In this document: positions 54,990 to 63,754 of the stretch, piece after piece
How the letters are laid out: every line of letters begins with the position of its first letter
How positions within the stretch are numbered: the stretch's first letter is position 1
Assembly: GCA_964561925.1 (NCBI GenBank)
Contig: CAZLRW010000003.1
Coordinates: 1 to 64,000, forward strand
Reading direction: 5' to 3'
Source: SZUA-430 sp964561925
GTDB lineage: Bacteria; Pseudomonadota; Alphaproteobacteria; Micropepsales; Micropepsaceae
Length of the DNA stretch: 64,000 nt
Position numbers and translations under genes: made by a program
Notes under the pieces: model-generated
The model's database searches: none
What the model was told of the DNA's origin: nothing
Seen by the model: the letters and a program-made list of their open reading frames with translations, nothing else

Positions 54990-55021
54990 GATCCAAGTCT
55001 AACCGACGCAATGCCCGCGTG

Positions 55022-56353
55022 TCATGTCGAGGCAATCGTCATCGTCGCCCGCAAGCCCCCACCCTCGCGATTGGCGAGCGTCACGTCGCCGCCATGCCCG
55101 CGCGCGATCGCGCGGGCGAGCGTAAGCCCGAGGCCCAAGCCCCCCGTCTCGCGCGAGCGCGAAGTTTCGCCGCGCACGAACGGCTCGAACACGCGTTCGA
55201 TCTGTTCCGCCGTCAGCCCCGGCCCATCGTCGTCGACCATGACCGCAACAACCCGACCGTCGAGGCGGACCGACACGCGCGCCCGTTCGCCATAACGCAG
55301 CGCGTTCTGCACCAGGTTGCGCGCCGCCCGCTTCACCTCATTCGGCCGGCACGTCGCGCGCACGGCCGCACCCTCCTCAAATGTCACCGCCCCACCCATG
55401 TCGGCGAGATCAGCAGCCATGCTCTCGACCAGCGCCGTAACGTCGACCTCGCGCGCCGGCTCCTCACCGAGCCCCGTGCGCGCGGCATCCAGCGCCGCTT
55501 CCGTCATTGCCTGCAATTCGTCGAGGCTTTCGCCCATGCGCGCGCGCAGCTCCGCGTCCGCGATGAACTCGCTCTTGATCTTGAGCGAGGTGATCGGCGT
55601 CCTGAGATCATGCGCGATCGAGGCGAGCAGCACGCGCTGATTCTCCAGCGTCGCCATCAGCCGCCGCGACATGGCGTTGAATGCGGCCGCCGCGTTCCGC
55701 AGGACGAACGGCCCCGTCTCCGGCACCGGCGCGGCACTTCGTCCTTCGAGCATCGCGCTCGACGCCGAAGACAACCGCTCCAGCGGTCGGGAAAAGCGCA
55801 ACGCGAGCCACACCGCAACCGCGAGAAGCGCGAGCGAAGCGACGCCCGCCGAAAGCAACAGCCCCGGCAGCACGCTCGCACCCTGCGGCCACACGAACTC
55901 GGCGTTCAGCCATTGCCCGGGCGCCAGCGCGATCGCGGCACTAAACCGCTCCAGCCCCGTCCGCTGCCGCGGCCCGAACAGCGCAAGATCGGGCGACCCG
56001 CGCTTGGCGACCCTGACATCGCCCACGACGGCACCGCCGAGCGCCCGCTTCAGCCGCGCCTCCACCTCCGCGTCGCGCGGCGCCTCGCGGCCCACCCGCG
56101 GCCGCCCGCCGATCGAAACACGCTCGCGCCGCACCGACGCGACCTTCAGCAGCGCCGCTCTTTCGCTCGCAGGCAAGCGCTCGAGCAGTCCGACCAGCGC
56201 GCTCAAGCGGTCTTCGATCGCTCCGATGCGCTCGGCCCTGATCTCCCGCGCCCGCAAATTCTCGACGATCGCAAACGTCAACGCGTTCGAAGCGATGAGC
56301 GCGATCAGGATCGCGCCCGACAACTCGACCCACAAAGGCACGCGGCGTTTCAT
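55022..56353 (-). CDS. Sensor histidine kinase (EnvZ-like)
   Basis: 443 residues from ATG 56353, overlapping the response-regulator stop by four bases (ATGA). Two membrane helices (about 10-28 and 157-180) enclose a periplasmic domain; then HAMP, the H-box IAHDLRTPITSLKIK, N-box RNLVQNALRYG, and G-boxes DDDGPGL and GGLGLGLTLARAIARGHGG. Complete kinase. The signal is unknown; the divergent EF-hand gene suggests calcium as a candidate. Confidence 0.92.
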   Translation of the reverse strand: MKRRVPLWVELSGAILIALIASNALTFAIVENLRAREIRAERIGAIEDRLSALVGLLERLPASERAALLKVASVRRERVSIGGRPRVGREAPRDAEVEARLKRALGGAVVGDVRVAKRGSPDLALFGPRQRTGLERFSAAIALAPGQWLNAEFVWPQGASVLPGLLLSAGVASLALLAVAVWLALRFSRPLERLSSASSAMLEGRSAAPVPETGPFVLRNAAAAFNAMSRRLMATLENQRVLLASIAHDLRTPITSLKIKSEFIADAELRARMGESLDELQAMTEAALDAARTGLGEEPAREVDVTALVESMAADLADMGGAVTFEEGAAVRATCRPNEVKRAARNLVQNALRYGERARVSVRLDGRVVAVMVDDDGPGLTAEQIERVFEPFVRGETSRSRETGGLGLGLTLARAIARGHGGDVTLANREGGGLRATMTIAST

Positions 56354-57072
56354 ACGGCCTCGGGCGATGCGGCAAACACGTAACCGCCGCCCCACACCGT
56401 CTTGATGATCTTCGGATCGCGCGGATCGTCTTCGATCTTCCGCCGCAGCCGCATGATCGCATTGTCGACCGAACGGTCGAACAGGCCGGCCTCCCGCCCC
56501 CGCGTCAGATCCAACAGCTGCTCGCGCGTCAGCGTCAAATTCGGCCGTTCCAGCAGCGCGCAAAGAAGCCTGTACTCGCCGCTCGACAGCGCGACCCCCA
56601 CATTGTTCTCGTCGAAGAGCTCGCGCCGCCGTCCGTCCAGCATCCACCGCCCGAACCTCACGCGCCCTTCGATCGACTCGCGGCCGGTGGCAGGCAACGC
56701 ACGCGTCCGCCTGAGGATCGCCCCGATCCGCGCCAGCAATTCGCGCGGATTGAACGGCTTGACCACGTAGTCGTCGGCGCCGAGTTCGATCCCGACGATT
56801 CTGTCGACCTCTTCGCCGCGCGCGGTCAGAAACAGCACCGGCACGTCGCAGCCCTCTCTCAGCCACCGGCAGAAGCTCAGCCCGTCCTCGCCCGGCATCA
56901 TGATGTCGAGCACGACGAGGTCGAAGCGGTGCGCGCGCATGAGCTTTCGCGCCGACGCCGCGCCGTCCGCACCCATCGCGCGGTAGCCGTTCTGCTGCAG
57001 ATACTTGGTCAGCGGCTCGCGAATGACGCGCGCGTCGTCGACGACCAGGATGTGCGGCGTTGTCTCGCTCAC
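56350..57072 (-). CDS. OmpR-family response regulator
   Basis: 240 residues, start GTG 57072. Receiver: VVDDARV, phospho-acceptor in DLVVLDIMMPGEDGL, T/K in FLTARGEEVDR and DDYVVKPFNPRELLARI. C-terminal winged helix: GVALSSGEYRLLCALLERPN, RSVDNAIMRLRRKIEDDPRD, IKTVWGGGYVF. Cognate kinase follows with a four-base overlap. Divergent from the EF-hand protein gene. Confidence 0.93.
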   Translation of the reverse strand: MSETTPHILVVDDARVIREPLTKYLQQNGYRAMGADGAASARKLMRAHRFDLVVLDIMMPGEDGLSFCRWLREGCDVPVLFLTARGEEVDRIVGIELGADDYVVKPFNPRELLARIGAILRRTRALPATGRESIEGRVRFGRWMLDGRRRELFDENNVGVALSSGEYRLLCALLERPNLTLTREQLLDLTRGREAGLFDRSVDNAIMRLRRKIEDDPRDPKIIKTVWGGGYVFAASPEAV

Positions 57073-57126
57073 GAGAGAACTCTAAGGGCAGAGATCGAGC
57101 AGAAGCAAAGAACAGCGGCAGGCACT

Positions 57127-57143
57127 TTGTAACAGATTGTGTC
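57127..57143. promoter_or_regulatory. Direct repeat, possible OmpR-type binding site
   Basis: TTGTAAC (57127-57133) and TTGTGTC (57137-57143) repeat at a 10-base interval within the 161-base divergent region between the response regulator and the EF-hand gene. The spacing of one helical turn is typical of OmpR-family sites. Weak evidence by itself. Confidence 0.35.
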
Positions 57144-57233
57144 GGGCCTTTGCAGCCGACAGAACACGCGACCGTTCCGCGCGTGCACCGTCAGGCGGGC
57201 CGGCGCAAGATCGGCGGTGAAAGGAGTGAGCCC

Positions 57234-57788
57234 ATGACAAACAAACTCGCAATTGCAATCGCCGCGTGTGCGGCGCTCGCCGCAGCCGGCGGTCTCGCCG
57301 CCGCCTTTGCCTGGGATGCCGGACCGAAGAAAAGCCGTACGGCCCAACGCGCCGAAGGCCGGAACCAAGCGGCCTATCTGCTCGATTTCGACGCGGACAA
57401 AGACGGCCGCATCACGCGGGCCGAGGTCGACGCCGGCTTGGCCGCACAATTCGCGGCCGCCGACAAGAATGCGGACGGCAAGCTCGACCCCGCCGAGTTC
57501 CAGCGCCACAACGACCAGCGCCGCGCCGAACGCAAAGCCCGCTACGAAGCCTGGCAAGCCAAGCAAACGGCGGACGGCGGAACGCCCAAGCCCTTCGTCG
57601 ACCGCGGACCGCGCACGTTCGATCCGATGAAGAACATGGACTGGGACCTCGACGGCTATATTTCGCCCGAAGAATTCTCGGGCAAGACCCGCGCCCAAGC
57701 GATGCGCGCCGACCGGGACGGCGACGGGACCGTCCTAGCCGCTGATTTGAGGCGATCGCCGCGCAAGAAGGACACGAAGGCGCAATAG
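57234..57788 (+). CDS. Exported four-EF-hand protein
   Basis: 184 residues from ATG 57234 with AAAGGAG upstream. Signal peptide or anchor about 4-26. Four 12-residue EF loops: D53-E64 (DADKDGRITRAE), D77-E88 (DKNADGKLDPAE), D136-E147 (DWDLDGYISPEE) and D160-D171 (DRDGDGTVLAAD). All keep the 1, 3, 5 acidic/Asn ligands and Gly6; the last loop ends in Asp, which may weaken binding. A periplasmic calcium buffer or sensor is likely. Divergent from an OmpR/EnvZ-type pair. Confidence 0.9.
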   Translation: MTNKLAIAIAACAALAAAGGLAAAFAWDAGPKKSRTAQRAEGRNQAAYLLDFDADKDGRITRAEVDAGLAAQFAAADKNADGKLDPAEFQRHNDQRRAERKARYEAWQAKQTADGGTPKPFVDRGPRTFDPMKNMDWDLDGYISPEEFSGKTRAQAMRADRDGDGTVLAADLRRSPRKKDTKAQ

Positions 57789-57817
57789 CGCCGCGCAAAC
57801 GCCGGCCGCGGAAGCGA

Positions 57818-58528
57818 TCAGTGCGTGGCACCCCAAACGGACGCCTCGTCATGGCCGGCGAGCGCCACATCGAACGACGCAGCCGAGGATTGGGGGGCCG
57901 GACGATAGGCGACGAACGCCGCCACGTCCGCCCCCGCCTCCGGTAGGAACTCCGCGGTCAGCGCGCGCCATTGACCGATAAACGTCTCGCGCTCGAGCGC
58001 GCGATACCCGTCTTGCGGATCGAGCACGTAGACGAGCCGCTCGTCAGCCCCCAACACGACGACGTAGTGATTGACCGTGGCCTCGCCCGTGAACGCCTGC
58101 ACGATCAACCGCGAGAGCATCGAAGCAATCATGAAGTCGAAGATGTCGCGCCGCTCGTACGGCTTGGCAAGCGGCGCAATCACAGGCATGCCCTCCTCGA
58201 CCAGCCCCAGCACATAGTCCGGCGCCTCCAGCAAGCCGGACGACGCGAGACCCAATCGTGACGATGCTTCCCGCAACTCGCCGATCGAGTATCCGGCCTC
58301 GGGATCTTCAGGCCCCGTCCCGTCCGGGCCAAGCCCGCCCGCACCCCAGAACTGGCCGACGCTCGACAAAGCCGCGGTCCCGCAATCGGCCGCTTCGCGC
58401 TGTTTGACGAAGCCGACGGGCAGGAGCTCGACGCCCGAGTGCTTGGAAGAAAACTTCGCGAACGACGCTTCGCCGTGTGCGCAAGCCCCGAGTGCCGCCG
58501 CCCCCATCAAAACAGCGATTGCGCGCAT
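57818..58528 (-). CDS. C39-like cysteine peptidase lipoprotein
   Basis: 236 residues from ATG 58528. Lipoprotein signal (LGAC, Cys16). The papain-like C39 domain shows Q43-R-E-A-A-D-C49-G-T-A-A-L, H154 in NHYVVVLG and D170 in VLDPQDGY: oxyanion Gln, nucleophile, His and Asp in the correct order and spacing. It has no transporter fusion, unlike bacteriocin exporters, so it acts as a free periplasmic-side lipoprotein. A 93-residue secreted-protein gene lies just upstream (10 bases). Confidence 0.82.
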   Translation of the reverse strand: MRAIAVLMGAAALGACAHGEASFAKFSSKHSGVELLPVGFVKQREAADCGTAALSSVGQFWGAGGLGPDGTGPEDPEAGYSIGELREASSRLGLASSGLLEAPDYVLGLVEEGMPVIAPLAKPYERRDIFDFMIASMLSRLIVQAFTGEATVNHYVVVLGADERLVYVLDPQDGYRALERETFIGQWRALTAEFLPEAGADVAAFVAYRPAPQSSAASFDVALAGHDEASVWGATH

Positions 58529-58538
58529 CGTGTCCCCC

Positions 58539-58820
58539 CTACCAACCCGTGAACACCGAACCGAGCACGGCGCCGGCATTCACGACCGACACCAGCACTT
58601 GGCACAGAACGGCGTCCTCAGACGCCTCGCACCGGTCGAGCGACGATTTCTGCTCCTCGCCGGCCGTGATCGCATCGACCCGGTGGGTGTCCTTGTGCGC
58701 AAGTTCCGTCGACAGACTGACGGTCGTCCAACGCTCGGCCGTTGTCACCGCCGGCGCCGACGCGTCGCCCGAGGCCAGCAACGGCCCCGCAAACATCACC
58801 ACGACCAACGGATTGCTCAC
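58539..58820 (-). CDS. Small secreted protein upstream of the C39-like gene
   Basis: 93 residues from GTG 58820, behind a G6 ribosome-site-like run. Signal peptide about 1-21 (LVVVMFAGPLLASGDASA). The middle is polar (TELAHKDTHRVDAITAGEEQ); two Cys (RCEASEDAVLC) precede a hydrophobic, Gly-containing tail VVNAGAVLGSVFTGW. Ten bases separate it from the C39-like lipoprotein gene, so they are probably cotranscribed. No double-glycine leader is seen. Family unknown; it could be a substrate or partner of the peptidase. Confidence 0.55.
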   Translation of the reverse strand: MSNPLVVVMFAGPLLASGDASAPAVTTAERWTTVSLSTELAHKDTHRVDAITAGEEQKSSLDRCEASEDAVLCQVLVSVVNAGAVLGSVFTGW

Positions 58821-59014
58821 TCGTGCGCCCCCCACACGAAGTTGCCGAAATCGTCAGCCTAAAGACGAACCCCGTCAACCGGCGCTCGCCGGACGGTTGA
58901 GTCTTCGCGCGCGAGGCGTATCCGCCGCGCCACCTAAGTCTAGCAGTTGTCGCAGGTTCGCGCCGCGAGGGATGGAGGAGCGCCGCCTTCCCTGGGAAGG
59001 CGACGCCAAAACTC

Positions 59015-61207
59015 TCAGGCCTTAGTGCCCATCGGCAGCTTATGCGGCGCCTTGCCGGTCGCGGCGAGCAGTGCGTTCGCGACCGCCGGCGCGATGACGG
59101 GCGTGCCCGGCTCGCCCACCCCCGTGGGCTTCTCCGTCGAAGGCACGATGTGCACCTCGACCTTCGGCATCTCGCTCGCACGCAGGATCGTGTAGTCGGA
59201 GAAGTTCGACTGATCGACCGCTCCGCCCGTCAGCGTCACCGCCTCGTGCAGCGCCGCCGAAAGGCCGTAGCCGATGCCGCCCTCCATCTGCGCCGCGATC
59301 ACGTCCGGATTGACCGCGATGCCGCAATCGACCGCACACACGACGCGATCGACCGTGAAGCTCTTGTCGGGCTTCACGGTCACTTCGGCCACTTGCGCGA
59401 CGAACGAGCTGAAGGACTCGTGCACCGCGACCCCACGCGCCCGTCCCGCGCCGAGCGGCGTGCCCCAACCGGCCTTCTCCGCCGCCAGGTTCAACACGCC
59501 CAGGTGCCGCGGATGCTTGGCCAGAAGCGACCGCCGAAGCTCGAGCGGGTCCTTCCCCGCCGCCCGCGCCAACTCGTCAAGGAAGACTTCCGTCGCATAG
59601 GCCGTGTGCGTGTGCCCGACGGACCGCCACCACAGCACCGGCACGCCCGCCTTCGCCATATGCAGATCGACCGACAAGTTGGGAATAGCGTACGGCAACG
59701 TCGATGCGCCTTCGATCGCGGACGGATCCGGCTGACCCGCCGGTACGAACGGCGTCCCGGCTAGGATGGCCTGCGTGACGATGCGATTGCTCCACGCCGT
59801 GATGTTGCCCTGCGCGTCGAGCCCCGCGTTCAAGCGATGCAGCACCATCGGGCGATAGTAGCCGCCCATGATATCGTCCTCGCGCGTATAGACCAGCTTC
59901 ACGGGCTTCTTGCCGCCCCACGCCTTCGCGATCGCGACGGTCTCGGCGACGAGGTGCGAATCCGGCTGCGCGCGACGTCCGAACGAACCGCCGGCATACA
60001 TCGTGTTGATCTTGATCTGCTCCGGCTTCAACCCCGCCACACCCGCCGCCACGGGGACATCCATCGAAGGGAACTGCGACCCGAACCACATCTCGCAGCT
60101 CGTATCCGTCAGCATCACCGTGCAGTTCAATGTCTCCAGCGGCGCATGCGCCAGATAGGGAAACTCGAACTCCGCGCTGAGCTTCTTCTTCGCCGCCTTC
60201 AAAGCCGCCGCGGCGTCGCCGTCGTTGCGCACCGATTGACCGGGTGAGTTAGCGAGCTTCTTGAAGTCGGCCATGATCTGCGCCGAGCCGCGCGTCTCGG
60301 CTTTGCTCAAATCCCATTCGACCTTCAGCGCCTCGCGCCCCTTGATCGCCGACCACATGTCTTTGGCGATGACCGCGACGCCTTGCGGAATTTGCACGAC
60401 CTCGACGACGCCGGGCAGCTTCTTCGTCTCGCTCGCATCGAACGATTTGACCGTGCCGCCGAACTTCGGCGCCTTGGCGAGCACAGCCGTCACGACCTCT
60501 TTCGGATGATGGTCGAGCCCGAACTTCGCACTGCCGTCGGTCTTGGACGGCGAGTCCATGCGCGTCGGTTTCTTTCCCACATAGATGTAGTTCGCGGGAT
60601 CTTTGAACGTCAGCTTCTCCACCGCCGGCGGCGTCGCCTTCGCGGCGTCAGCCGCAAGTTCGCCGAAAGTCGCCTTCTTCGCGCCGTCCGCCGTCTGCAC
60701 GACGCCTTTCTCGATCTTCAGGCTCGCCGCATCGGCGCCGAAGCGCTTCGCGGCCGCGTCCAGCAGCATCGCGCGCGCGCCGGCACCGGCATTGCGCATC
60801 TTCTGATAGCTGTCGGCCATCGCGGTGGACCCGCCCGTACCCTGCAGACCGCCGAACATCGTGTTGCCGTATTTCGCCGCGTCCGCCGGCGCATGCTCGA
60901 TGCGAATCTGCGACCAGTCCGCGTCCATCTCTTCGGCGACCAGCGTCGAGAATCCCGTCGCCGTGCCCTGGCCGAACTCGATGTGCTTGATCAACACCGT
61001 CACCGTGTTGTCCGAGCCGACGCGCACGAACCAATTGAGCGCCGCATCGACCGCCTCCGTCGCCGCGGGCGCGGCCGGCGGTTTCGACTCGCCGCAGCCG
61101 ATCAGGAATCCTGTGGCGCCCAGCGCCGTCACGCTCAGGAACATGCGCCGCGACGGCTTGCCGAGATACGACGCAACGGTCTCTTTCATCCGAACCTGTT
61201 CGTTCAT
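59015..61207 (-). CDS. iorB: Molybdopterin-binding subunit, isoquinoline 1-oxidoreductase beta type
   Basis: 730 residues from ATG 61207, five bases after the small subunit stop. Signal-like TAT segment SRRMFLSVTALGATGFLIGC. Xanthine-oxidase-superfamily large subunit in the aldehyde-dehydrogenase/IorB layout: FGQGTATGFSTLVAEEMD, GGLQGTGGSTAMADSY, YAGGSFGRRAQPD, WRSVGHTHTAYATE and the catalytic-Glu motif GVGEPGTPVIAPA. It would hydroxylate an N-heterocycle or aldehyde in the periplasm using water as oxygen source. The exact substrate is unknown. Confidence 0.9.
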   Translation of the reverse strand: MNEQVRMKETVASYLGKPSRRMFLSVTALGATGFLIGCGESKPPAAPAATEAVDAALNWFVRVGSDNTVTVLIKHIEFGQGTATGFSTLVAEEMDADWSQIRIEHAPADAAKYGNTMFGGLQGTGGSTAMADSYQKMRNAGAGARAMLLDAAAKRFGADAASLKIEKGVVQTADGAKKATFGELAADAAKATPPAVEKLTFKDPANYIYVGKKPTRMDSPSKTDGSAKFGLDHHPKEVVTAVLAKAPKFGGTVKSFDASETKKLPGVVEVVQIPQGVAVIAKDMWSAIKGREALKVEWDLSKAETRGSAQIMADFKKLANSPGQSVRNDGDAAAALKAAKKKLSAEFEFPYLAHAPLETLNCTVMLTDTSCEMWFGSQFPSMDVPVAAGVAGLKPEQIKINTMYAGGSFGRRAQPDSHLVAETVAIAKAWGGKKPVKLVYTREDDIMGGYYRPMVLHRLNAGLDAQGNITAWSNRIVTQAILAGTPFVPAGQPDPSAIEGASTLPYAIPNLSVDLHMAKAGVPVLWWRSVGHTHTAYATEVFLDELARAAGKDPLELRRSLLAKHPRHLGVLNLAAEKAGWGTPLGAGRARGVAVHESFSSFVAQVAEVTVKPDKSFTVDRVVCAVDCGIAVNPDVIAAQMEGGIGYGLSAALHEAVTLTGGAVDQSNFSDYTILRASEMPKVEVHIVPSTEKPTGVGEPGTPVIAPAVANALLAATGKAPHKLPMGTKA

Positions 61208-61212
61208 AGCGC

Positions 61213-61668
61213 TCAGCCTTTCATGATGTCGGCCGCGCGCGCGACGGCGGCGGTGATGCGGTGATAGGTGACGCAGCGGCAGAGATTGTTGTCCATCGCG
61301 GCCACGATCTCGCCGGCACTCGGCACCGCCTTCTCGCTGAGCAGCGCAGTTGCGCTCAGCATCTGCCCCGATTGGCACCAGCCGCATTGCACGACGTCGA
61401 TCTCGCGCCATGCCTGACGCACGGCCTCACCCGCCTTGCCGCTCAACCCTTCGACGGTCGTGATCGACTGCCCCGCGACCGCCGACATCGGCGTCGCGCA
61501 AGCCCGCATCGCGGCGCCGTCGACCAACACCGTGCACGCGCCGCACGCGGCGATGCCGCAACCGTATTTCGTGCCGGTGAGGCCCTCGTCCTCGCGCAGC
61601 ACCCAAAGCAACGGGCGATCCGCGTCGCCCGTGTATGTCCGTTTCTGTCCGTTCAATGTGTAATCCAT
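61213..61668 (-). CDS. iorA: 2Fe-2S subunit, isoquinoline 1-oxidoreductase alpha type
   Basis: 151 residues. Plant-type ferredoxin domain: KYGCGIAACGACTVLVDG, then a second helical domain with CGWCQSGQ and NNLCRCVTYHRI, giving the two 2Fe-2S clusters of xanthine-oxidase small subunits. It passes electrons from the molybdenum cofactor outward. Forms an operon with the large subunit downstream. Confidence 0.92.
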   Translation of the reverse strand: MDYTLNGQKRTYTGDADRPLLWVLREDEGLTGTKYGCGIAACGACTVLVDGAAMRACATPMSAVAGQSITTVEGLSGKAGEAVRQAWREIDVVQCGWCQSGQMLSATALLSEKAVPSAGEIVAAMDNNLCRCVTYHRITAAVARAADIMKG

Positions 61669-61770
61669 GGGATTGTGTCCTGCTTTGCAAGTCGACGATA
61701 GGCGTTGACGATCCGCCCGACCTTAGACCAGTCTGACGCGAACATTCACCGCACGTTGGTGGTATTTTTC

Positions 61771-62136
61771 ATGGTACGCACAATCGTCGCTTTCACGATT
61801 GCCTTGTTTTTCAGCACCGGATCCGCACTCGCTGCCGACGCCGTGCGTGGCGAGCAACGCTTCAAGACGATGTGCGGCACATGCCATTCGATCGATCCGG
61901 CCCAAAAGAAAATGGGCCCACACCTGAAGGGGATTGTCGGCCGGAAGTCCGCATCCGTCGAAGGGGCAAACTACTCCCCGGCCCTGAAGGCGGCGAACAT
62001 CACCTGGGATGCGGCGAATTTGGACGCGTACCTCGCCGATCCGAAGAAAACGGTGCCGGGCACGTCGAAGATGGTGAAATTCGCAAACGCGCAGGACCGT
62101 GCGGACATCATCGCCTATCTCGAAACGGTGAAGTAG
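61771..62136 (+). CDS. Class I cytochrome c
   Basis: 121 residues from ATG 61771. Signal peptide about 1-21 (GSALAA). Heme motif M-C-G-T-C-H followed by KKMGPHLKGIVGRKSAS, YSPALKAANITWD and the distal Met in PGTSKMVKF, ending RADIIAYLETVK: the cytochrome c2/c550-type fold. Divergent from the iorAB-type operon, so a plausible electron acceptor for it. Confidence 0.92.
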   Translation: MVRTIVAFTIALFFSTGSALAADAVRGEQRFKTMCGTCHSIDPAQKKMGPHLKGIVGRKSASVEGANYSPALKAANITWDAANLDAYLADPKKTVPGTSKMVKFANAQDRADIIAYLETVK

Positions 62137-62604
62137 AAAAGTCAGCGGGCCCTCCGTGGCGCGGGATTACCGGGAGGCGCTGGTGACACCTGATCCGACC
62201 GACGCACACGGAAGAGCCCGCGCCCCCCGCCACAGCGCAAGCAACCAAACTGGCGCCTTAGGCGGTAAGTGAAACTCGAATCCGCTCTCGAACGAACGCT
62301 GCGCCGCAATACCGGCGCTCAATCACAGACAGGCCAAGGGGAAAATCCGTTGCAAAGCCCCCGCCCGCACGCATCACATATGGGAGCGTCCGCCTCGCGC
62401 AGCGAGAGGTCAACGCTGCGGCGTGCGTTTTCGCGCGCTGCGTGTCGGGACGGCCACCCAGTCCTTGTGATCGGCGACACGCCGCACACCGACGCGTTGT
62501 AAGCGCCGAACCCGCCGGGCCGATCGCGGAGGGCTTGACCTACATCATGCCGCAACGACGCCGCGCCGTGTATCCAGGCGGTGCATGCTCCCCGAGAGGT
62601 CCCC
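62137..62604. other. 468-base gap without a convincing gene
   Basis: No frame here has credible codon use and a ribosome site. The only structured item noted is CGCCTTAGGCG (62254-62264), an 11-base palindrome, which may be an operator or terminator fragment. The HemG-like gene promoter presumably lies in the 3' part. Confidence 0.5.
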
Positions 62605-63165
62605 ATGAAAATCCTCCTCGTCTTCGGCACCACCGAAGGCCAGACGCGCAAGATCGCAGAGTTCGTCGCCAAACAGCTCCGCGCGCTCGGCGATACGGTC
62701 ACGCTGGCGGACGCGACCGGCGACTTGAGCGCGATCGACGTTCGCGCACACGATGCCGCGATCCTGGCGGGTTCGCTCCACGCCGGCGCGTATCAACAGC
62801 CGCTCGCTCATTTTGCTCAAGCGAACCACGCCTGGCTCAATCTGATGCCCGGCGCGTTCGTTTCGGTTTCGCTGTCCGCGGCGGGCAACGATCCTGAAGA
62901 CTTGAAAGGCATCGCCGATTGCGCCGATCGCTTCAAGCAGGCAACCGGCTGGACGACGCCGGAGGTCCATCACGTCGCGGGCGCGTTTCGCTTCACGGAG
63001 TACGATTTCTTCAAACGCTGGGTGATGAAGCTCATCGCGTGGGACAAAGGCGTCCGCCTCGAACCCGGCAAGGACCTCGAGCTGACGAACTGGGACGCGT
63101 TGTCGACAACGGTCGACGCCCTGCGCGCACGCTTCGCAGGCGTCAAAACAAAGAAGATCGCTTAA
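62605..63165 (+). CDS. hemG: Flavodoxin-domain protein, HemG-like protoporphyrinogen oxidase
   Basis: 186 residues from ATG 62605 with GAGAGG upstream. FGTTEGQTRKIAEF is the FMN phosphate loop; AILAGSLHAGAYQ and VSVSLSAAGN the isoalloxazine loops; and FFKRWVMKLIAWDKG is the long HemG insertion. HemG oxidises protoporphyrinogen IX to protoporphyrin IX with quinone. A plain flavodoxin reductase role is an alternative. Confidence 0.8.
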   Translation: MKILLVFGTTEGQTRKIAEFVAKQLRALGDTVTLADATGDLSAIDVRAHDAAILAGSLHAGAYQQPLAHFAQANHAWLNLMPGAFVSVSLSAAGNDPEDLKGIADCADRFKQATGWTTPEVHHVAGAFRFTEYDFFKRWVMKLIAWDKGVRLEPGKDLELTNWDALSTTVDALRARFAGVKTKKIA

Positions 63166-63686
63166 AGCCCCGCACCGGGCGGACGCTCGCTGGCCCCTTC
63201 CGGTTTCTTCTTCTCGGGCTGCGGTGTGGTGCGCGGCGGCGCGACGTTGGGTGAGAATCCGAGTTCGCGCAGCGACACGCTCTTGTTGCGGTTGCGGTCG
63301 CACAGATCGAACATCGTACGCCAGCCCGCCCCCAACTCTTTGAAGTCCACGCGTCCGTCTGCATTCCAATCGGTGACCGGCGACGCGCCTTTGTATTCTT
63401 GCCGCAGATAATCGTTCAGCGGCTGCACCTCGCTGTGCGTGAGGTCGCCGCTCCCGTCGGCGTCCCACTTCGTCATCACCGTCTTGAGGCCCGCTTCCAT
63501 TTGGTCGCGTGTGATTTCCTGGTCGTCGGGTCCGAACAGCATCTGCAATCGTGCGCAGTCGGTCGTGAGCTTGCCGACCACGGGCGGCGCAGCGGCCGCT
63601 TTCGGCTTCTCGTCGCCGCCGAAAACGCTGCACCCCGCAAGCAACCCAGCCGCCGCGCCCACCAACAAAACTTGAACTCTACGCAT
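63162..63686 (-). CDS. EF-hand lipoprotein
   Basis: 174 residues from ATG 63686. Lipoprotein signal (GLLAGC). EF loops DADGSGDLTHSE and DWNADGRVDFKE are complete; a third, DRNRNKSVSLRE, lacks Gly6 and acidic position 5 and may not bind. The C-terminal tail is Pro/Lys-rich. Overlaps the convergent HemG-like gene by four bases. An ATG at 63722 is an alternative start. Confidence 0.85.
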   Translation of the reverse strand: MRRVQVLLVGAAAGLLAGCSVFGGDEKPKAAAAPPVVGKLTTDCARLQMLFGPDDQEITRDQMEAGLKTVMTKWDADGSGDLTHSEVQPLNDYLRQEYKGASPVTDWNADGRVDFKELGAGWRTMFDLCDRNRNKSVSLRELGFSPNVAPPRTTPQPEKKKPEGASERPPGAGL

Positions 63687-63754
63687 CGCCGTCCATCGTC
63701 TTTCCTTGAGAAAGGTCATCATTCCCGGGAACCTGGTTAATCACAAGGCTGGTC

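Noticed and set aside
59015..61411. Start of the molybdopterin subunit at 61411
   Set aside because: The first 68 codons would overlap the 2Fe-2S subunit gene in another frame and read as Arg-rich nonsense; ATG 61207 fits the TAT signal and the operon spacing.
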